This document shows positions 9,073 to 18,051 of a DNA stretch of 64,000 nt, piece after piece. The first letter of the stretch is position 1. Each line of letters starts with the position of its first letter. A model generated the notes under the pieces. The model searched no databases, was not told where the DNA came from, and worked only from the letters and a program-made list of their open reading frames with translations. The translations under genes were made by a program, and so were the position numbers. This stretch comes from JACDCA01 sp963810305 (GTDB taxonomy: Bacteria; Acidobacteriota; Vicinamibacteria; Vicinamibacterales; 2-12-FULL-66-21): contig CAWEMY010000016.1 of the NCBI GenBank assembly GCA_963810305.1, positions 184,674 through 248,673 of the forward strand, given 5' to 3'.

Positions 9073-9552
9073 TCAGCGGTCCTTGCGGGCCCGGGCGCGT
9101 TTGAGTCGCTCATGCGTCTCGGCGCTGGCAGTCCGCGTCCGGTCCTGCTGCTCGGCGCCGGTTTCATCCCCTCGAGTCGCGCGTGCCTCCAGCGCATGCC
9201 TGATCTCGCGCGACAACTCATCCGGGAGGCATGGCTTCGGGATGAATCCGTCCGCCCCGGCCTGGGCGGCGCGGTCCTGCGACTCCTTCAGCACGTGGCC
9301 GGTGAGCATCAGAACAGGGATGGATTTTGTGCTCTCGTCGTTCTTGAGCGCGACAATCGCGTCCCACCCGGTCATGCCGGGCAGCCCGGCGTCCATCAGG
9401 ATGAGGTCGGGGCTCTCGGTCGTGGCAATTCTCAGCGCCTCGACGGCGGTCGACGCGGTAAGAACCTCGAATCCTTCGAACTGAAGGTAAGTCGTGTACA
9501 TCTCGCGGGCGTCCTCGAAGTCGTCCACGAGCAGAATCCGCGTGCCTTTCAT
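9073..9552 (-). CDS. Single-domain response regulator (CheY-like receiver)
   Basis: The receiver domain covers residues ~1-125. VDDFEDAR gives the acidic pocket, LILMDAGLPGMTG contains the phosphoacceptor Asp, MLTGH the conserved Thr, and PKPC the conserved Lys. A charged ~35-residue tail follows and no output domain is present, so it probably works through protein contacts with a histidine kinase not found here. The ATG at 9552 starts the receiver fold exactly; the open frame continues upstream without family similarity. Transcription diverges from the 9615 gene. Confidence 0.9.
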   Translation of the reverse strand: MKGTRILLVDDFEDAREMYTTYLQFEGFEVLTASTAVEALRIATTESPDLILMDAGLPGMTGWDAIVALKNDESTKSIPVLMLTGHVLKESQDRAAQAGADGFIPKPCLPDELSREIRHALEARATRGDETGAEQQDRTRTASAETHERLKRARARKDR

Positions 9553-9614
9553 TGGGGTGTGAAAAGCATACCGCACCGATCTCCATGGACAGTAAATTGC
9601 ACGCAGGAGGAGGC

Positions 9615-10151
9615 ATGACGGAAGTACTGCACGACTTTGGAGTTCTTCACGCAAACGGCAGGGCCTATCACGTGCGGGCTTGCGGGTCCGAACTTGATCC
9701 AAATCTCTGGCAGGGCTGGATCGAATTCGAGCCGATCGACGGCGTTGGCGAGCCTGCGGTGCTGCGCTCCCCGCGCGAAACGACGCAGCCCAACAGGACG
9801 GATGCGGTCTACTGGGCGACGGGTCTGACGCCGGTCTACCTCGAAGGCGCGCTGGACCGCGCCCTGCACCCACAGGCGGCGACTGGGCGTGGAGGCGGCA
9901 CCACCAGCATCCTGAATCCTTTCTCGGTGTACCGAAAAGGGGAGTCGCTGCTACGTGACCAACTGCAGGCGCTCGCTCGGTGGCATCTTGTCAACATCAT
10001 CGTCGCGCACGATCTGAGCAGGATACCGGCCGAGGATCTTCGGGACCTGTCGGCGTCAGAGCTCATCGAAGTGATCGTAACTGCCGTCCGCATGGAGACC
10101 GCCGAGCGCGCCTCCAACGATCATAATCAGCCGATTTCAACGGAAACGTAA
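9615..10151 (+). CDS. Uncharacterised protein, 178 aa
   Basis: AGGAGGAGG directly precedes the ATG. The sequence begins MTEVLHDFGVLHANGRAYHVRACGSEL and includes a WQGWIEFEPIDG segment, suggestive of a small beta-rich domain, then a helical C-terminal half (LLRDQLQALARWHLVNIIVAHDL). No signal peptide or membrane span is seen. I do not recognise the family. It shares a short promoter region with the divergent response regulator, which may indicate a functional link. Confidence 0.65.
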   Translation: MTEVLHDFGVLHANGRAYHVRACGSELDPNLWQGWIEFEPIDGVGEPAVLRSPRETTQPNRTDAVYWATGLTPVYLEGALDRALHPQAATGRGGGTTSILNPFSVYRKGESLLRDQLQALARWHLVNIIVAHDLSRIPAEDLRDLSASELIEVIVTAVRMETAERASNDHNQPISTET

Positions 10152-10230
10152 TCGGAGCCGGCCGGCCGGAGCGAAAAACACCGGCCAAACAACGACCCTC
10201 GCGAGGCATGCTGTTTGCCGCGCTGGCGGC

Positions 10231-11347
10231 ATGACCCAAGAATGGCTCCGGCGATGCCTGGCGGCTCTAGCTCCTGTTCCTTTCGTTCGCAATAACCGTC
10301 GGGTCGCAGCAGCTGCCGGCGCCCGAGGCCTGGGCGGCCCTCGAACAGGGTGACGCTTCGAAGGCGGCGGCCATTTTCCGTGACGCGCTCGACCGGTCGC
10401 CGGGCGACGCCGTCCTTCACTACGGCAGCGCCCAGGCCTCGCTCGCGCTCGGGCGCACCGAGGCGGCGATCTCCTCGTTGAAGCACGCGATCGAGTACAA
10501 CCCGCGGTTCGTGCAGGCGATGGTTCAACTCGCCCAGGTCGCGTATGAAGCCGCGGATCTCGACCTGGCGGTTCGCACCCTCGAAAAGGCGGCGGCACTC
10601 ACGCCCGGCAATCGCAGCATCGCCGGACAACTGGCGCAGTGGCGCAAGGAAGCGACGCTCCACCAGACGTTCCAGAACCAGCCCGGAGTGCGGTTCAACG
10701 TACTGTTCGAAGGACCGCAGCAGAAGGCGGTAGGTGATCACGTCGCGACCGTCCTCGAAGCGGCGTACTGGAAGATCGGCAAGACACTGGACATTTATCC
10801 CGCGGCGGCGCTCGACGTGATCCTCTACTCCAATCAGCAGTTTCGCGATGTGACACGCGCCCCCGCATGGGCGGGTGGAGGATATGACGGACGCATCAGA
10901 CTGCCAGTCAGCGGCGCGCTGCGGTCACCCCAGGTACTCGAGCGCGTGGTCATTCACGAGTACGTCCACGCGGTCGTGCGGCATGCGGGAGGAGCGACCG
11001 TCCCGGCGTGGTTGAATGAGGGACTCGCGAGCTACCTGGAACCCGGGGACAAGACCTGGGCGTCGAAAGCGCTTCGGGCCGCACGCATTCGCATTCCACT
11101 CGAAGAACTCGAGCAGGGTTTTGGCGGCTTCGATGGTGATTCGGCACTGATTGCCTACGCAGAAAGCCAGATCGGTGCACAGCTGCTGTTCGAGCGGGTG
11201 AGTCCGCATGCCGGATCCTTCCTGCAACTCCTCGGCAACGGCCACAGCGTCGACCAGGCGCTCAGCCGGCATGGCGTGCAGCCGGAAAGTTTCTACGCGG
11301 AGTGGCGTCGTCGCATCGGGATGCCGGCGGCTGAAGGGCCGCAGTAA
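10231..11347 (+). CDS. TPR plus peptidase-MA-like metallopeptidase, frameshift in signal peptide
   Basis: Residues after the signal form about two TPR units (AWAALEQGDASKAAAIFRDAL; LHYGSAQASLALGRTEAAISSLKHA). A C-terminal gluzincin domain follows, with HEYVHAVV and the downstream PAWLNEGLASY carrying the third zinc ligand. Such proteins are exported peptidases of unclear substrate. From the ATG at 10231 the frame reads MTQEWLRRCLAAL, half of a signal peptide. The other half (LLFLSFAITVGSQQ) continues one frame away after position ~10270, directly behind a TAG. One extra base near CTCTAGCTCCTG explains this. The metallopeptidase frame itself is intact from 10271. Confidence 0.78.
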
Positions 11348-11403
11348 GCGCGCGCGAGTCGGGAGTTGATGCTCGGGCCTATCCGCGGCCCACGAAGGCG
11401 TGG

Positions 11404-12141
11404 TCAGACAATCCGATCCCGTCGTCCATCGAGAGAAGAGCCGAGCGCCAGGCTCCGGCGCAGAATCGCGTCGAGTGTGAGCGGCGGATGTGGCCGCGGT
11501 TCCGGCATCCGGCATAACCACCCACCCAGCGTTCTGCCTGCGATCCCATTGAACAGGACGAAGTACAGCACCGTCGGCACTGCGCACAATGCTGAGAGCG
11601 CAGCGCTCTGCCTCAGAAGCGAGGATGGTGGCAGGCCGGTGCTGAGCGCGATCACGAGGAGGAGCGATCCATTCATCCCGAGCAGGATTACCGCGTCGAC
11701 CACGGCGACGCCGACACGCACCAACTGCGTCCTGAAGGCGGGGTGGTCGAGCTGCTCTGGTTCGGGATCGTGATGCTCTTCGAGCGGATCGACTTCTGTG
11801 GGGGCTTCGGCGCAGTCATTACGCTGCCGCATCCGATTGAAAGCCGCCGCAACCCGATTCGTAACCGTGGGCCCTTTCAGCTCCCGCATGACCGGCAGCG
11901 GGTCGGGCGCGCCGGGCAGCAGGTGCTCGACTTCTTTCAAGGCCTCCGCGGGATCGAGGCCGACCGCACTCGCAAAGGACCGCACGTAAGAACGCGCGTA
12001 GAGACCCGGCGGCAACTCGCCGAACCGACCTTCGTCAATCTTTCGTACGATTGCCGCACTCAAAGAGGTCCGAGAACTGAGCTCCGCCAGGGAGAGATTC
12101 TTTCGGGCGCGTGCATCGTGGAGTGTCGCGTGGGCTTCCAT
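11404..12141 (-). CDS. RodZ-type HTH domain fused to RDD membrane domain
   Basis: Residues 1-75 form an HTH_25/RodZ-like helix-turn-helix (ARARKNLSLAELSSRTSLSAAIVRKIDEGRFGELPPGLYARSYVRSFA pattern). A charged linker leads to a C-terminal RDD-like membrane region with about three hydrophobic segments, containing GIAGRTLGGWLCRM. In RodZ the HTH binds MreB rather than DNA; whether that holds here is unknown. The combination places a cytoplasmic HTH on a small transmembrane carrier-like domain. It is transcribed alone, downstream of a large stem-loop. Confidence 0.72.
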   Translation of the reverse strand: MEAHATLHDARARKNLSLAELSSRTSLSAAIVRKIDEGRFGELPPGLYARSYVRSFASAVGLDPAEALKEVEHLLPGAPDPLPVMRELKGPTVTNRVAAAFNRMRQRNDCAEAPTEVDPLEEHHDPEPEQLDHPAFRTQLVRVGVAVVDAVILLGMNGSLLLVIALSTGLPPSSLLRQSAALSALCAVPTVLYFVLFNGIAGRTLGGWLCRMPEPRPHPPLTLDAILRRSLALGSSLDGRRDRIV

Positions 12142-12186
12142 AGACGCCCTATCGGCACGCGACCGGAGCAGGTTTAGCTCGGCGTT

Positions 12187-12240
12187 AGTCCGTTAGGCGG
12201 CTCGAACCAGGAGGGTCGGCCGTGAGCCGCGTAACGGACT
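12187..12240. other. Large intergenic stem-loop
   Basis: Arms 12187-12203 and 12224-12240 are reverse complements with one mismatch in 17 positions, around a 20-nt loop. The surrounding 180 bp (12142-12323) has no gene and is rich in further GC inverted repeats. There is no T-run, so it is not a standard terminator on either strand. Confidence 0.7.
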
Positions 12241-12323
12241 AGCGCGCACGGCGCGCTGCGAGGGAGCGGTGCGGGGCATGGGGCCCCCGCAAGCGACCGA
12301 GCCGGGGTCGGGCGGAGCCCGAT

Positions 12324-13205
12324 CTAGGAGGAAACCGGTGGGGGACCGGCGAGCGTCGCGGCAACGTGCTCCAGGCCATTCACCACTTCGGCAAATGGTT
12401 CGTAGCAGATCTTGTCGGGCGTATCTTCGGCGGTGTGGTACCAGGGATATCGGAACGGAGCGGTGTCGGTCGCCATCAGGGCCGGGTAGCCCGCCTGCCA
12501 GAACGACCAGTGGTCCGACCATCCGACGCCGGCGAGCGCCGACGGTAATGCGGCGCTCTGCAGCGGAAACGGCGTGCGCTCCCTGAACGCGCGCCGCGCT
12601 TTCAGCAACAGCCGTGCGGATCCCAGATTCGAAACCAGTCCGATGAAGTTGCCGATGTCGGGATACATCGGCGCCATCGGCACGGGATACTTCTGGCTGC
12701 CGCGCAGGTCAGAGTAATAGCCCATCGTCTCGAGCGAAAGCATCCCGACGATCCGATCGCCGCGTGCCCTGGCGGCATTCGCGTACACCACGCTGCCCAT
12801 CTGTGGTGTTTGAAAGAAGGGGGGCTCTTCGTTGACGAACGCGACGAACTTCAGCGTGCGCGCATGCTGCCGTCGCGCGAACCGGCGCGAGAGTTCGAGC
12901 AACGCGGCGACGCCGGTCCCGTTGTCGTTGGCGCCGGGACACTCCGGCACCGAATCGTAATGCGCGCCGAGGACCACGATCTCCGCGGGATGCGATGTTC
13001 CCTGAAGCGTCGCCTCGATGTTGCAGACCGGCACCTGCGAGACCTCGAAGCAGGTCCGCGCCGGATCGTATCCGTTGAGTGTGAACACATCTGAAATGTA
13101 GTCCGCGGCGCGCTGCAGACTGGTGAAGCGCCAGATGTTTCGTTCGCCGATTGTGCCCGCGATCATGTCGACGTGCGCACGCAGACGGGATCCAGGGGAA
13201 GGCAT
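12324..13205 (-). CDS. M28 family zinc peptidase
   Basis: A 293-residue aminopeptidase-like di-zinc enzyme. GAHYDSV and GANDNGTG give zinc ligands, NEEPPFF contains the catalytic and ligand glutamates, SLETMGYYSD matches the next conserved block, and WYHTAEDTPD supplies the C-terminal histidine. No signal peptide is visible, so it is probably cytoplasmic, unlike the second M28 gene at 51161. I chose the ATG at 13205 because GGGAG lies four bases upstream; an in-frame GTG at 13223 is the alternative. Confidence 0.9.
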   Translation of the reverse strand: MPSPGSRLRAHVDMIAGTIGERNIWRFTSLQRAADYISDVFTLNGYDPARTCFEVSQVPVCNIEATLQGTSHPAEIVVLGAHYDSVPECPGANDNGTGVAALLELSRRFARRQHARTLKFVAFVNEEPPFFQTPQMGSVVYANAARARGDRIVGMLSLETMGYYSDLRGSQKYPVPMAPMYPDIGNFIGLVSNLGSARLLLKARRAFRERTPFPLQSAALPSALAGVGWSDHWSFWQAGYPALMATDTAPFRYPWYHTAEDTPDKICYEPFAEVVNGLEHVAATLAGPPPVSS

Positions 13206-13235
13206 TCGCTCCCATCTAATCACGCATTTCGTACG

Positions 13236-13323
13236 AGCGCGGGGCGCGGGGCGCGGGGCGCAGTTCGCGGGGCGCAGTGCGCGGGGCGCGCGGCTTGTCC
13301 CGCCGTAGCCTTGGCGAAGGCGG
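13236..13323. repeat. GC-rich tandem units (GCGCGGG) followed by CCGCCGTAGCC palindrome
   Basis: Positions 13236-13293 are imperfect GCGCGGGGCGC units. Then 13294-13323 contains CCGCCGTAGCCTTGGCGAAG, an imperfect palindrome that recurs at 34304, 37891 and 60031. It fills the gap between the divergently oriented M28 start and the anti-sigma 3' end. Confidence 0.75.
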
Positions 13324-13325
13324 AA

Positions 13326-14150
13326 CTACAGCGAGCCGATGAGGTGCTTCGTGCCGGTTGGGGCGCTGAGGCCTCCGGGAGGTTCGTCGGTGACTGCGAC
13401 GGTGACAGGACCGCCTGAGATGCCTCCAGGAGGAGGCGCAATCAGCAGGCCGCGGCCAGCGGTTCTCGAGCCGAGCAGGCCGGCGCTCACCGGGCTCCCG
13501 CTGCTGCCGATCAGCCAGACTTGATACACACGACCAGCGGGCGGAACCGGAAGGTTATCGGCTGCGACCAGAAGACCTCGACTGGGGCTCCAGTACGCGC
13601 GCGACGCGGACGTCTGCGTCCCGCCCCCACTCGAGAGCTCGATGCGGCGCATATCTCCAGCAGTGAGAATCGAGAGCACCATATCGGCTTGCTCGGCGTT
13701 GTCGCTCAGTCGCTGTTGCAGGTCCGTCATTTCGCCGGCGATGCGCCCGAGTTCCCTGGCCATCCGGTTCTCACGCTCGAGCGACCGGTACGACGTCGCG
13801 CCGACAACCAGGAGCAGTGCCGCAGCTGCCGCCAGCCACAGCCCACTCCATCCGTGTCGGCGGACGGTCTCCGGCGCAGACGTCACGGCCGCCTGGTGCA
13901 CTGTCGCCGGGCCGTCCTGTGGTTCACGCGCCAGCTGCGCGAGCACGCGTTGCTTCAGGGCAGCGGGAGGGGTCGTGCCGTGCCCGCGGGCGAGGCCCTC
14001 CATGACCAGCCGCAATTCGTTCAATTCCCGGGCGCACTCGCTGCACGTCCGAACGTGTTCCTCGGTTTCGCGTCGCTCCTCTGGCGATCCGGAGCCTAGT
14101 GCATACTCGCCGAGCCGCACGCTGATCACGTCGTGGAGCCTGCTGGTCAT
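13326..14150 (-). CDS. RskA-type anti-sigma factor
   Basis: The N-terminal zinc-binding anti-sigma domain includes HVRTCSECARE (HxxxCxxC). A single membrane helix follows near residue 105 (LWLAAAAALLLVVGATSY), then a coiled-coil stretch and an extracytoplasmic RskA/DUF2337-like domain (YWSPSRGLLVAADNLPVPPAGRVYQVWLI). It would hold the adjacent ECF sigma at the membrane until an envelope signal triggers release. The ATG at 14150 overlaps the sigma gene's stop by four bases, indicating coupling. Confidence 0.88.
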   Translation of the reverse strand: MTSRLHDVISVRLGEYALGSGSPEERRETEEHVRTCSECARELNELRLVMEGLARGHGTTPPAALKQRVLAQLAREPQDGPATVHQAAVTSAPETVRRHGWSGLWLAAAAALLLVVGATSYRSLERENRMARELGRIAGEMTDLQQRLSDNAEQADMVLSILTAGDMRRIELSSGGGTQTSASRAYWSPSRGLLVAADNLPVPPAGRVYQVWLIGSSGSPVSAGLLGSRTAGRGLLIAPPPGGISGGPVTVAVTDEPPGGLSAPTGTKHLIGSL

Positions 14151-14734
14151 GCGCGGAGCCTCTGGCGAAGCGTCATGAGCGCTGTTCGCATGCGCGTCTT
14201 CACCGTCCCGAGCGGCTCGGCCAGGCGTGCCGCGATCTCTGATTGCGTGAGCCCCTCGTAATATGCCAGTTCGAGCACCCGCCGCTGTCCCTCGGGCAGA
14301 GCGACGAGCGCCTGCTGGATCCGCGTGGCTTGCTCGGCCGAGAGCACCTGGTCGACCGCTGTCATTCCGGGTGCCTGCAGTGCGGCGGCGTATGGCTCCG
14401 CCATTGTGTCCGGCCGCGACGCTCGCGCGCGGAGCCGGTCGATCGAACGCGTTCGGGTGATCACCAGCAGCCAGCCAATCAGACTCCCGCGTGAGGATTC
14501 GAAGGATCGAGCCGTTCGCCACGCCTGCGCAAAGACATCCTGCACGATTTCTTCGGCGTCGCCGTCGTTCTTGAGGATCCGCCGTGCGAGGCCAAACACC
14601 TGGCTGGCGTAGCGATCGTAGAGTTCCCCAGCGGCGTCCATGTCTCCATTGGACAGTCGTGCCACCACGTGTGCATCGTCCTCTGACGGAAGGGTCCTGT
14701 CCCTCGAGACGGTTAACGGGGGCTTCACTGTCAC
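14147..14734 (-). CDS. ECF-type RNA polymerase sigma factor (SigK-like)
   Basis: At 195 residues it has region 2 (LYDRYASQVFGLARRILKND, then DAEEIVQDVFAQAWR) and region 4 (LPEGQRRVLELAYYEGLTQSEIAARL ... GTVKTRMRTALMTLRQ). The partner anti-sigma follows directly, giving a sigma-anti-sigma operon like SigK-RskA. The GTG at 14734 has no clear ribosome site; a second GTG lies six bases further in. Confidence 0.92.
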   Translation of the reverse strand: MTVKPPLTVSRDRTLPSEDDAHVVARLSNGDMDAAGELYDRYASQVFGLARRILKNDGDAEEIVQDVFAQAWRTARSFESSRGSLIGWLLVITRTRSIDRLRARASRPDTMAEPYAAALQAPGMTAVDQVLSAEQATRIQQALVALPEGQRRVLELAYYEGLTQSEIAARLAEPLGTVKTRMRTALMTLRQRLRA

Positions 14735-14808
14735 TAGATACTACGCATGGATGAAGCAGCCGGATGTTTACACGGTATTGCTCAACCCAAGGCCGGCTGA
14801 AGCCGCCT

Positions 14809-15315
14809 CTACAGCTGCTTTTTTCGGCTTTCGAGCACGCGCTCGTTGTTCTCTTTGATCCATTTCTCCACGTCGTCTGCGACGAGTCGCGTTGACACGG
14901 CGTCAGTCACTGACTGTCGGGAGATCGTGCGCGTAACGTGGCCGAACGAAACCTTTACGATCGTGATGAACTCGGTGGTCTTTGTGATCGTCATCCGTCC
15001 GCTGAGCAGGTCGGGGCCGAGTTGCTGGTCGCCGGTCACCGCGCGGTTGGTGATCACCTGCACGACCACGTCGGCCTCCTTCTTCGAGTCGACAATGGTG
15101 ATCGTTTTCTTCCGATTCCCCAGATGCGTCGCAAGAATCGAGGTCGCCTTCACCCGCTGCTTCGTGTCCTCGTCGACGACGCCGCCCTTCGGCTGCGCTG
15201 TGAATACGTACACCCGGAGGGGTTCCTGCGCGACGGCAAGGATTGGGGTGATGAGTGAGACGAAGACGAACACCGCTAAGGCCGTGGACGACGGTCTGCG
15301 TAATTGAGAATCCAT
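14809..15315 (-). CDS. Exported protein of unknown function, 168 aa
   Basis: The signal peptide (STALAVFVFVSLITPILAVAQ) is followed by a domain beginning PLRVYVFTAQPKGGVVDEDTKQR. It has alternating strands, and the VVDSKKEADVVVQVITNR segment fits a periplasmic alpha/beta fold. The C-terminus is a charged helix (DDVEKWIKENNERVLESRKKQL). I do not recognise the family. It lies between the AI-2E-type transporter and the ECF sigma operon on the same strand. Confidence 0.65.
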   Translation of the reverse strand: MDSQLRRPSSTALAVFVFVSLITPILAVAQEPLRVYVFTAQPKGGVVDEDTKQRVKATSILATHLGNRKKTITIVDSKKEADVVVQVITNRAVTGDQQLGPDLLSGRMTITKTTEFITIVKVSFGHVTRTISRQSVTDAVSTRLVADDVEKWIKENNERVLESRKKQL

Positions 15316-15361
15316 CGATCCAGGTCGGCCCCCTGGTTCCGGCGGCAATGACGCCGCCGGG

Positions 15362-16472
15362 TTAGTCCGCGGTGACGGGCGATTCGGTGCCGGCGGCCGC
15401 GGCCGCGCCAGCACCCGGCGTTGCGTCCTGCTCGGCGATCCAGGCGCGCAGTTGCGTGTACGCAACTGCAAGCACCACCGGGCCGATGAACAGACCGACC
15501 AGCCCGAAGCCGATCAGGCCGCCGATCACGCCCCCCATGATGAGCAGCAGCGGCAGGTCGGCGCCGCGGCGGATCAGAATCGGCCGGATCACGTTGTCGA
15601 GCAAACCGACGAACACCGTCCACACGAACAGTCCGATCGCCGCCGTGGTGGCGCCGCCGAGGTAGAGCCAGCCGACCGCCGCCAGCATCGGCAGCGCGGG
15701 TCCGAGCTGCGCGATGCAGAATACGAACATCAGGGCCGCGAAGACAGCGACGTACGGGTACTCCGGCGACCGCGACACCGACGGCCCCGAGCGCGGTCTG
15801 AATGACCGCGGTGCCGACGATGCCGACCGCCACGGCGCGGATCGAGCCGGCGGCAAGCAGCACCAGGTGATCCCCGGCCTCGCCCTGCAGGCGGCGGGCG
15901 AAGCGGCGCACGCCGAGTGCAGCCGTCTCGGCGTTGACATAGAGCACCCCGCACAGCAACGCCGTCAGGAGCAGGTGGAGCAGGAACGTGGCGAAGCTGC
16001 CGGCCCGGCCGGCGATCCAGCCGACGACCGGCGTCACGTACGGGGTGGCCTTGTTCGCGAGCTCCTCCGGCGTCGCCGCGGCGTAGACGCGCCACTCGGC
16101 GGTCACCTTCGCGCCGACGACCGGCACGCCCTCGATCCAGACCGGCGGCATCGGAATTCGGATCTCGGCGACCTTGATGTCCGTCAGCCGCGCGGCCTGT
16201 CGCACGATCGTCGATACCGCGACGGCGAGCGGTGCGACGACGATCAGGAGCAACAGCGCGGTCATCACCACCGCGGCCAGGCGGCGCCGGCCCCCCAGCG
16301 CGCGCTGCAGCCGCAGCAGCAACGGCCAGGTCGCGACGACGATCATCGTCGCCCAGATCAGGGCGGGCAGGAAAGGTCCCAGGATCCATAGCGCGCCGCC
16401 GATCAGCAGCACGATCAGGAGCACGCCGAGGACGATTCGCACCAGATCGCGGGAGCCCTGCGGCAGATTCAT
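15362..16472 (-). pseudogene. AI-2E family (PerM/YdiK) transporter, single frameshift
   Basis: The N-terminal part (16472 to ~15760) has the family's paired hydrophobic segments (VLGVLLIVLLIGGALWILGPF, TALLLLIVVAPLAV) and a long soluble segment. The rest continues in another frame as PYVAVFAALMFVFCIAQLGPALPMLAAVGWLYLGG ... GPVVLAVAYTQLRAW, the conserved C-terminal permease half. Removing one base from GGG at 15756-15758 restores a continuous ~370-residue protein. Family members export or import varied small molecules; substrate unknown. A homopolymer indel makes a sequencing error plausible. Confidence 0.82.
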
Positions 16473-16649
16473 CGAAAGCCCCTCATTTGGAGTCAGGTCG
16501 GCGGGCTGACGCCATGATCACCGACGCGTTGCCGGTGAGATCATAGCTCGGACTGGGGCTCTGCTCGGTGCGCCCGCCGATGCCCGTACCCGTTGGACAC
16601 TAAAACTCGCTGCCACTGACGGGCACGCAGTCCGGGTCCTGAATCGTGC
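16473..16649. other. Intergenic, no gene recognised
   Basis: About 180 bp between the transporter start and the metallo-hydrolase stop. I see no convincing frame, RNA or repeat. Confidence 0.5.
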
Positions 16650-17468
16650 TCAACGAATATCGATCACGAAGCTGGGAAACGAGTGCTCGCCTGATGCGCC
16701 GTCGCCTAGCCGGTCACAAGCGTCAGCCCACTGAAACAGGTCCGCCGGAAACAGCTGCAACGGATGCTCGTTCGGCTGAAAGGTGCAGGGGATCGGGAAG
16801 AGCTCACCCGTTTCGCGGATTTCGATGTGCGCTCCGAGGAAGCACGTCACAGTGTGGCTTCGTGTGAACGCCGCAAGCCGACGCGCGCTGGCTCGATAGA
16901 CGGGCCAGTCGTTGACCACCAGACGGCCTGGGTAAAACGTGTCGCCGGTCAGGATAAGGCCGGTCTTACTGTCGTGAATGGCGATGTGCTGCTCGTCGTG
17001 TCCCGGAATCGGTATGACGGTGAGCGTCCGGCCTCCGAGTTTCAGAGTTCCGTAATGGTTGGGCCACAGATCGATTCCGAAGCGATTCCGAATGTCCCTT
17101 AGACGCTGTCGAACTATGACAGTGTCAGGGCGCCCAAGGAACTGGCGATCCCCATCCGCGTGGTCGCCGTGCGCATGTGAGTGAGCGACGACCAGCTGGT
17201 GCCGAGTGCCAGTGGCGTGATCGGCCAGGATGGCGTCAACGACTGGTCGGATCGGCAGCTCCCCAACCATCGGCGCCCCAGTGTCCAACAGAAGTGAGCG
17301 CGTTGCGCCGACCAACAGGTAACTGAACGGCGCCTCGAAACTTGCACACTTGCTTTGACGGAAAATGAAGGTCGTCGGCTCGGCCGCGTGGGTTTGCAAC
17401 ACTGGGTCCGCTGTCTGCTGGCAGTTTTCGGCGCCATGAATCCAGTGCACGTCAAAGTTCAGAGCCAC
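16650..17468 (-). CDS. Metallo-beta-lactamase fold hydrolase
   Basis: The sequence has the HAHGDHADG zinc motif, then LDTG upstream, PIPGHDEQHIAIHD and LILTGDTFYPG, the standard MBL ligand series. These enzymes hydrolyse thioesters, lactones or phosphoesters; the substrate cannot be told. There is no signal peptide. I chose the GTG at 17468 (VALNFDVHW) because AGAGGA precedes it and because the start overlaps the end of the YjbR gene; the frame upstream lies inside that gene. Confidence 0.85.
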   Translation of the reverse strand: MALNFDVHWIHGAENCQQTADPVLQTHAAEPTTFIFRQSKCASFEAPFSYLLVGATRSLLLDTGAPMVGELPIRPVVDAILADHATGTRHQLVVAHSHAHGDHADGDRQFLGRPDTVIVRQRLRDIRNRFGIDLWPNHYGTLKLGGRTLTVIPIPGHDEQHIAIHDSKTGLILTGDTFYPGRLVVNDWPVYRASARRLAAFTRSHTVTCFLGAHIEIRETGELFPIPCTFQPNEHPLQLFPADLFQWADACDRLGDGASGEHSFPSFVIDIR

Positions 17469-17827
17469 CGTTTCCTCTGCCGTCGCTTCTTCTTCTGGCT
17501 CACGTAGCGATGCGCGCCAATGACCAGCCCGCGTAAGGCATCGGCGCCGACGCGGCGCAGGCGCACCAGCACGCACGGATAGCCGACATAGTGGTCCTTC
17601 AGGTAGTAGCTGTCGGGATCTTCCGCGATGAGCAGGTCGCGCTCGGCGATGTCCATCATCACGACGAGCGTGTCGGGCTCGGCCGACTTGTGCGACGCGA
17701 GGCAGACGAACATCGTGCCGCCGACCTTCAGCGCCGACTTGCCCCAGGTAGTCGTGACCTCGACGTCTGGCAGGCTGCGGCCGATGGCGGCGACGGGCGC
17801 GAACGGATCAGCGCGGCGCGTGGCCAC
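17459..17827 (-). CDS. MmcQ/YjbR family protein
   Basis: A 122-residue CyaY-like fold protein of the YjbR family: LPDVEVTTTWGKSALKVGGTMFVCLASHK, then DIAERDLLIAEDPDSYYLKDHYVGYPCVLVRL. Family members are small cytoplasmic proteins thought to bind DNA; function is unproven. The basic C-terminus (QKKKRRQRKRWL) is notable. It overlaps the following MBL gene by ten bases, so the two are probably co-translated. Confidence 0.85.
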   Translation of the reverse strand: MATRRADPFAPVAAIGRSLPDVEVTTTWGKSALKVGGTMFVCLASHKSAEPDTLVVMMDIAERDLLIAEDPDSYYLKDHYVGYPCVLVRLRRVGADALRGLVIGAHRYVSQKKKRRQRKRWL

Positions 17828-18051
17828 GAGCCGAAGTCTACGCCGATCGAGGTGATCAGCGTGCGGACGGCATCGACAATCAAGCTCGGACCGTTAGGTC
17901 CAGCGTTAGCTTTGGAGCGCCCAAACGAAAAGGCCAGAGAAAATTGGGCCTGGCATTCGAGGCCCTTCGACTCGCTTCGCTCGCTCAGGGCATTCGCCTG
18001 GGCCCTGCGCGCGGCCTGCCATGAGCGAGGCCGCGAAGCGGCCGAGTCGAA

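Noticed and set aside
9064..9110. Shared terminator between the S9 peptidase and response regulator genes
   Set aside because: The stops are only ten bases apart and I see no stem followed by a T-run on either strand.
12180..12245. A tRNA-like sequence (GGTTCGAGCC on the minus strand)
   Set aside because: No acceptor or anticodon arm can be placed; the bases belong to a long simple stem-loop.
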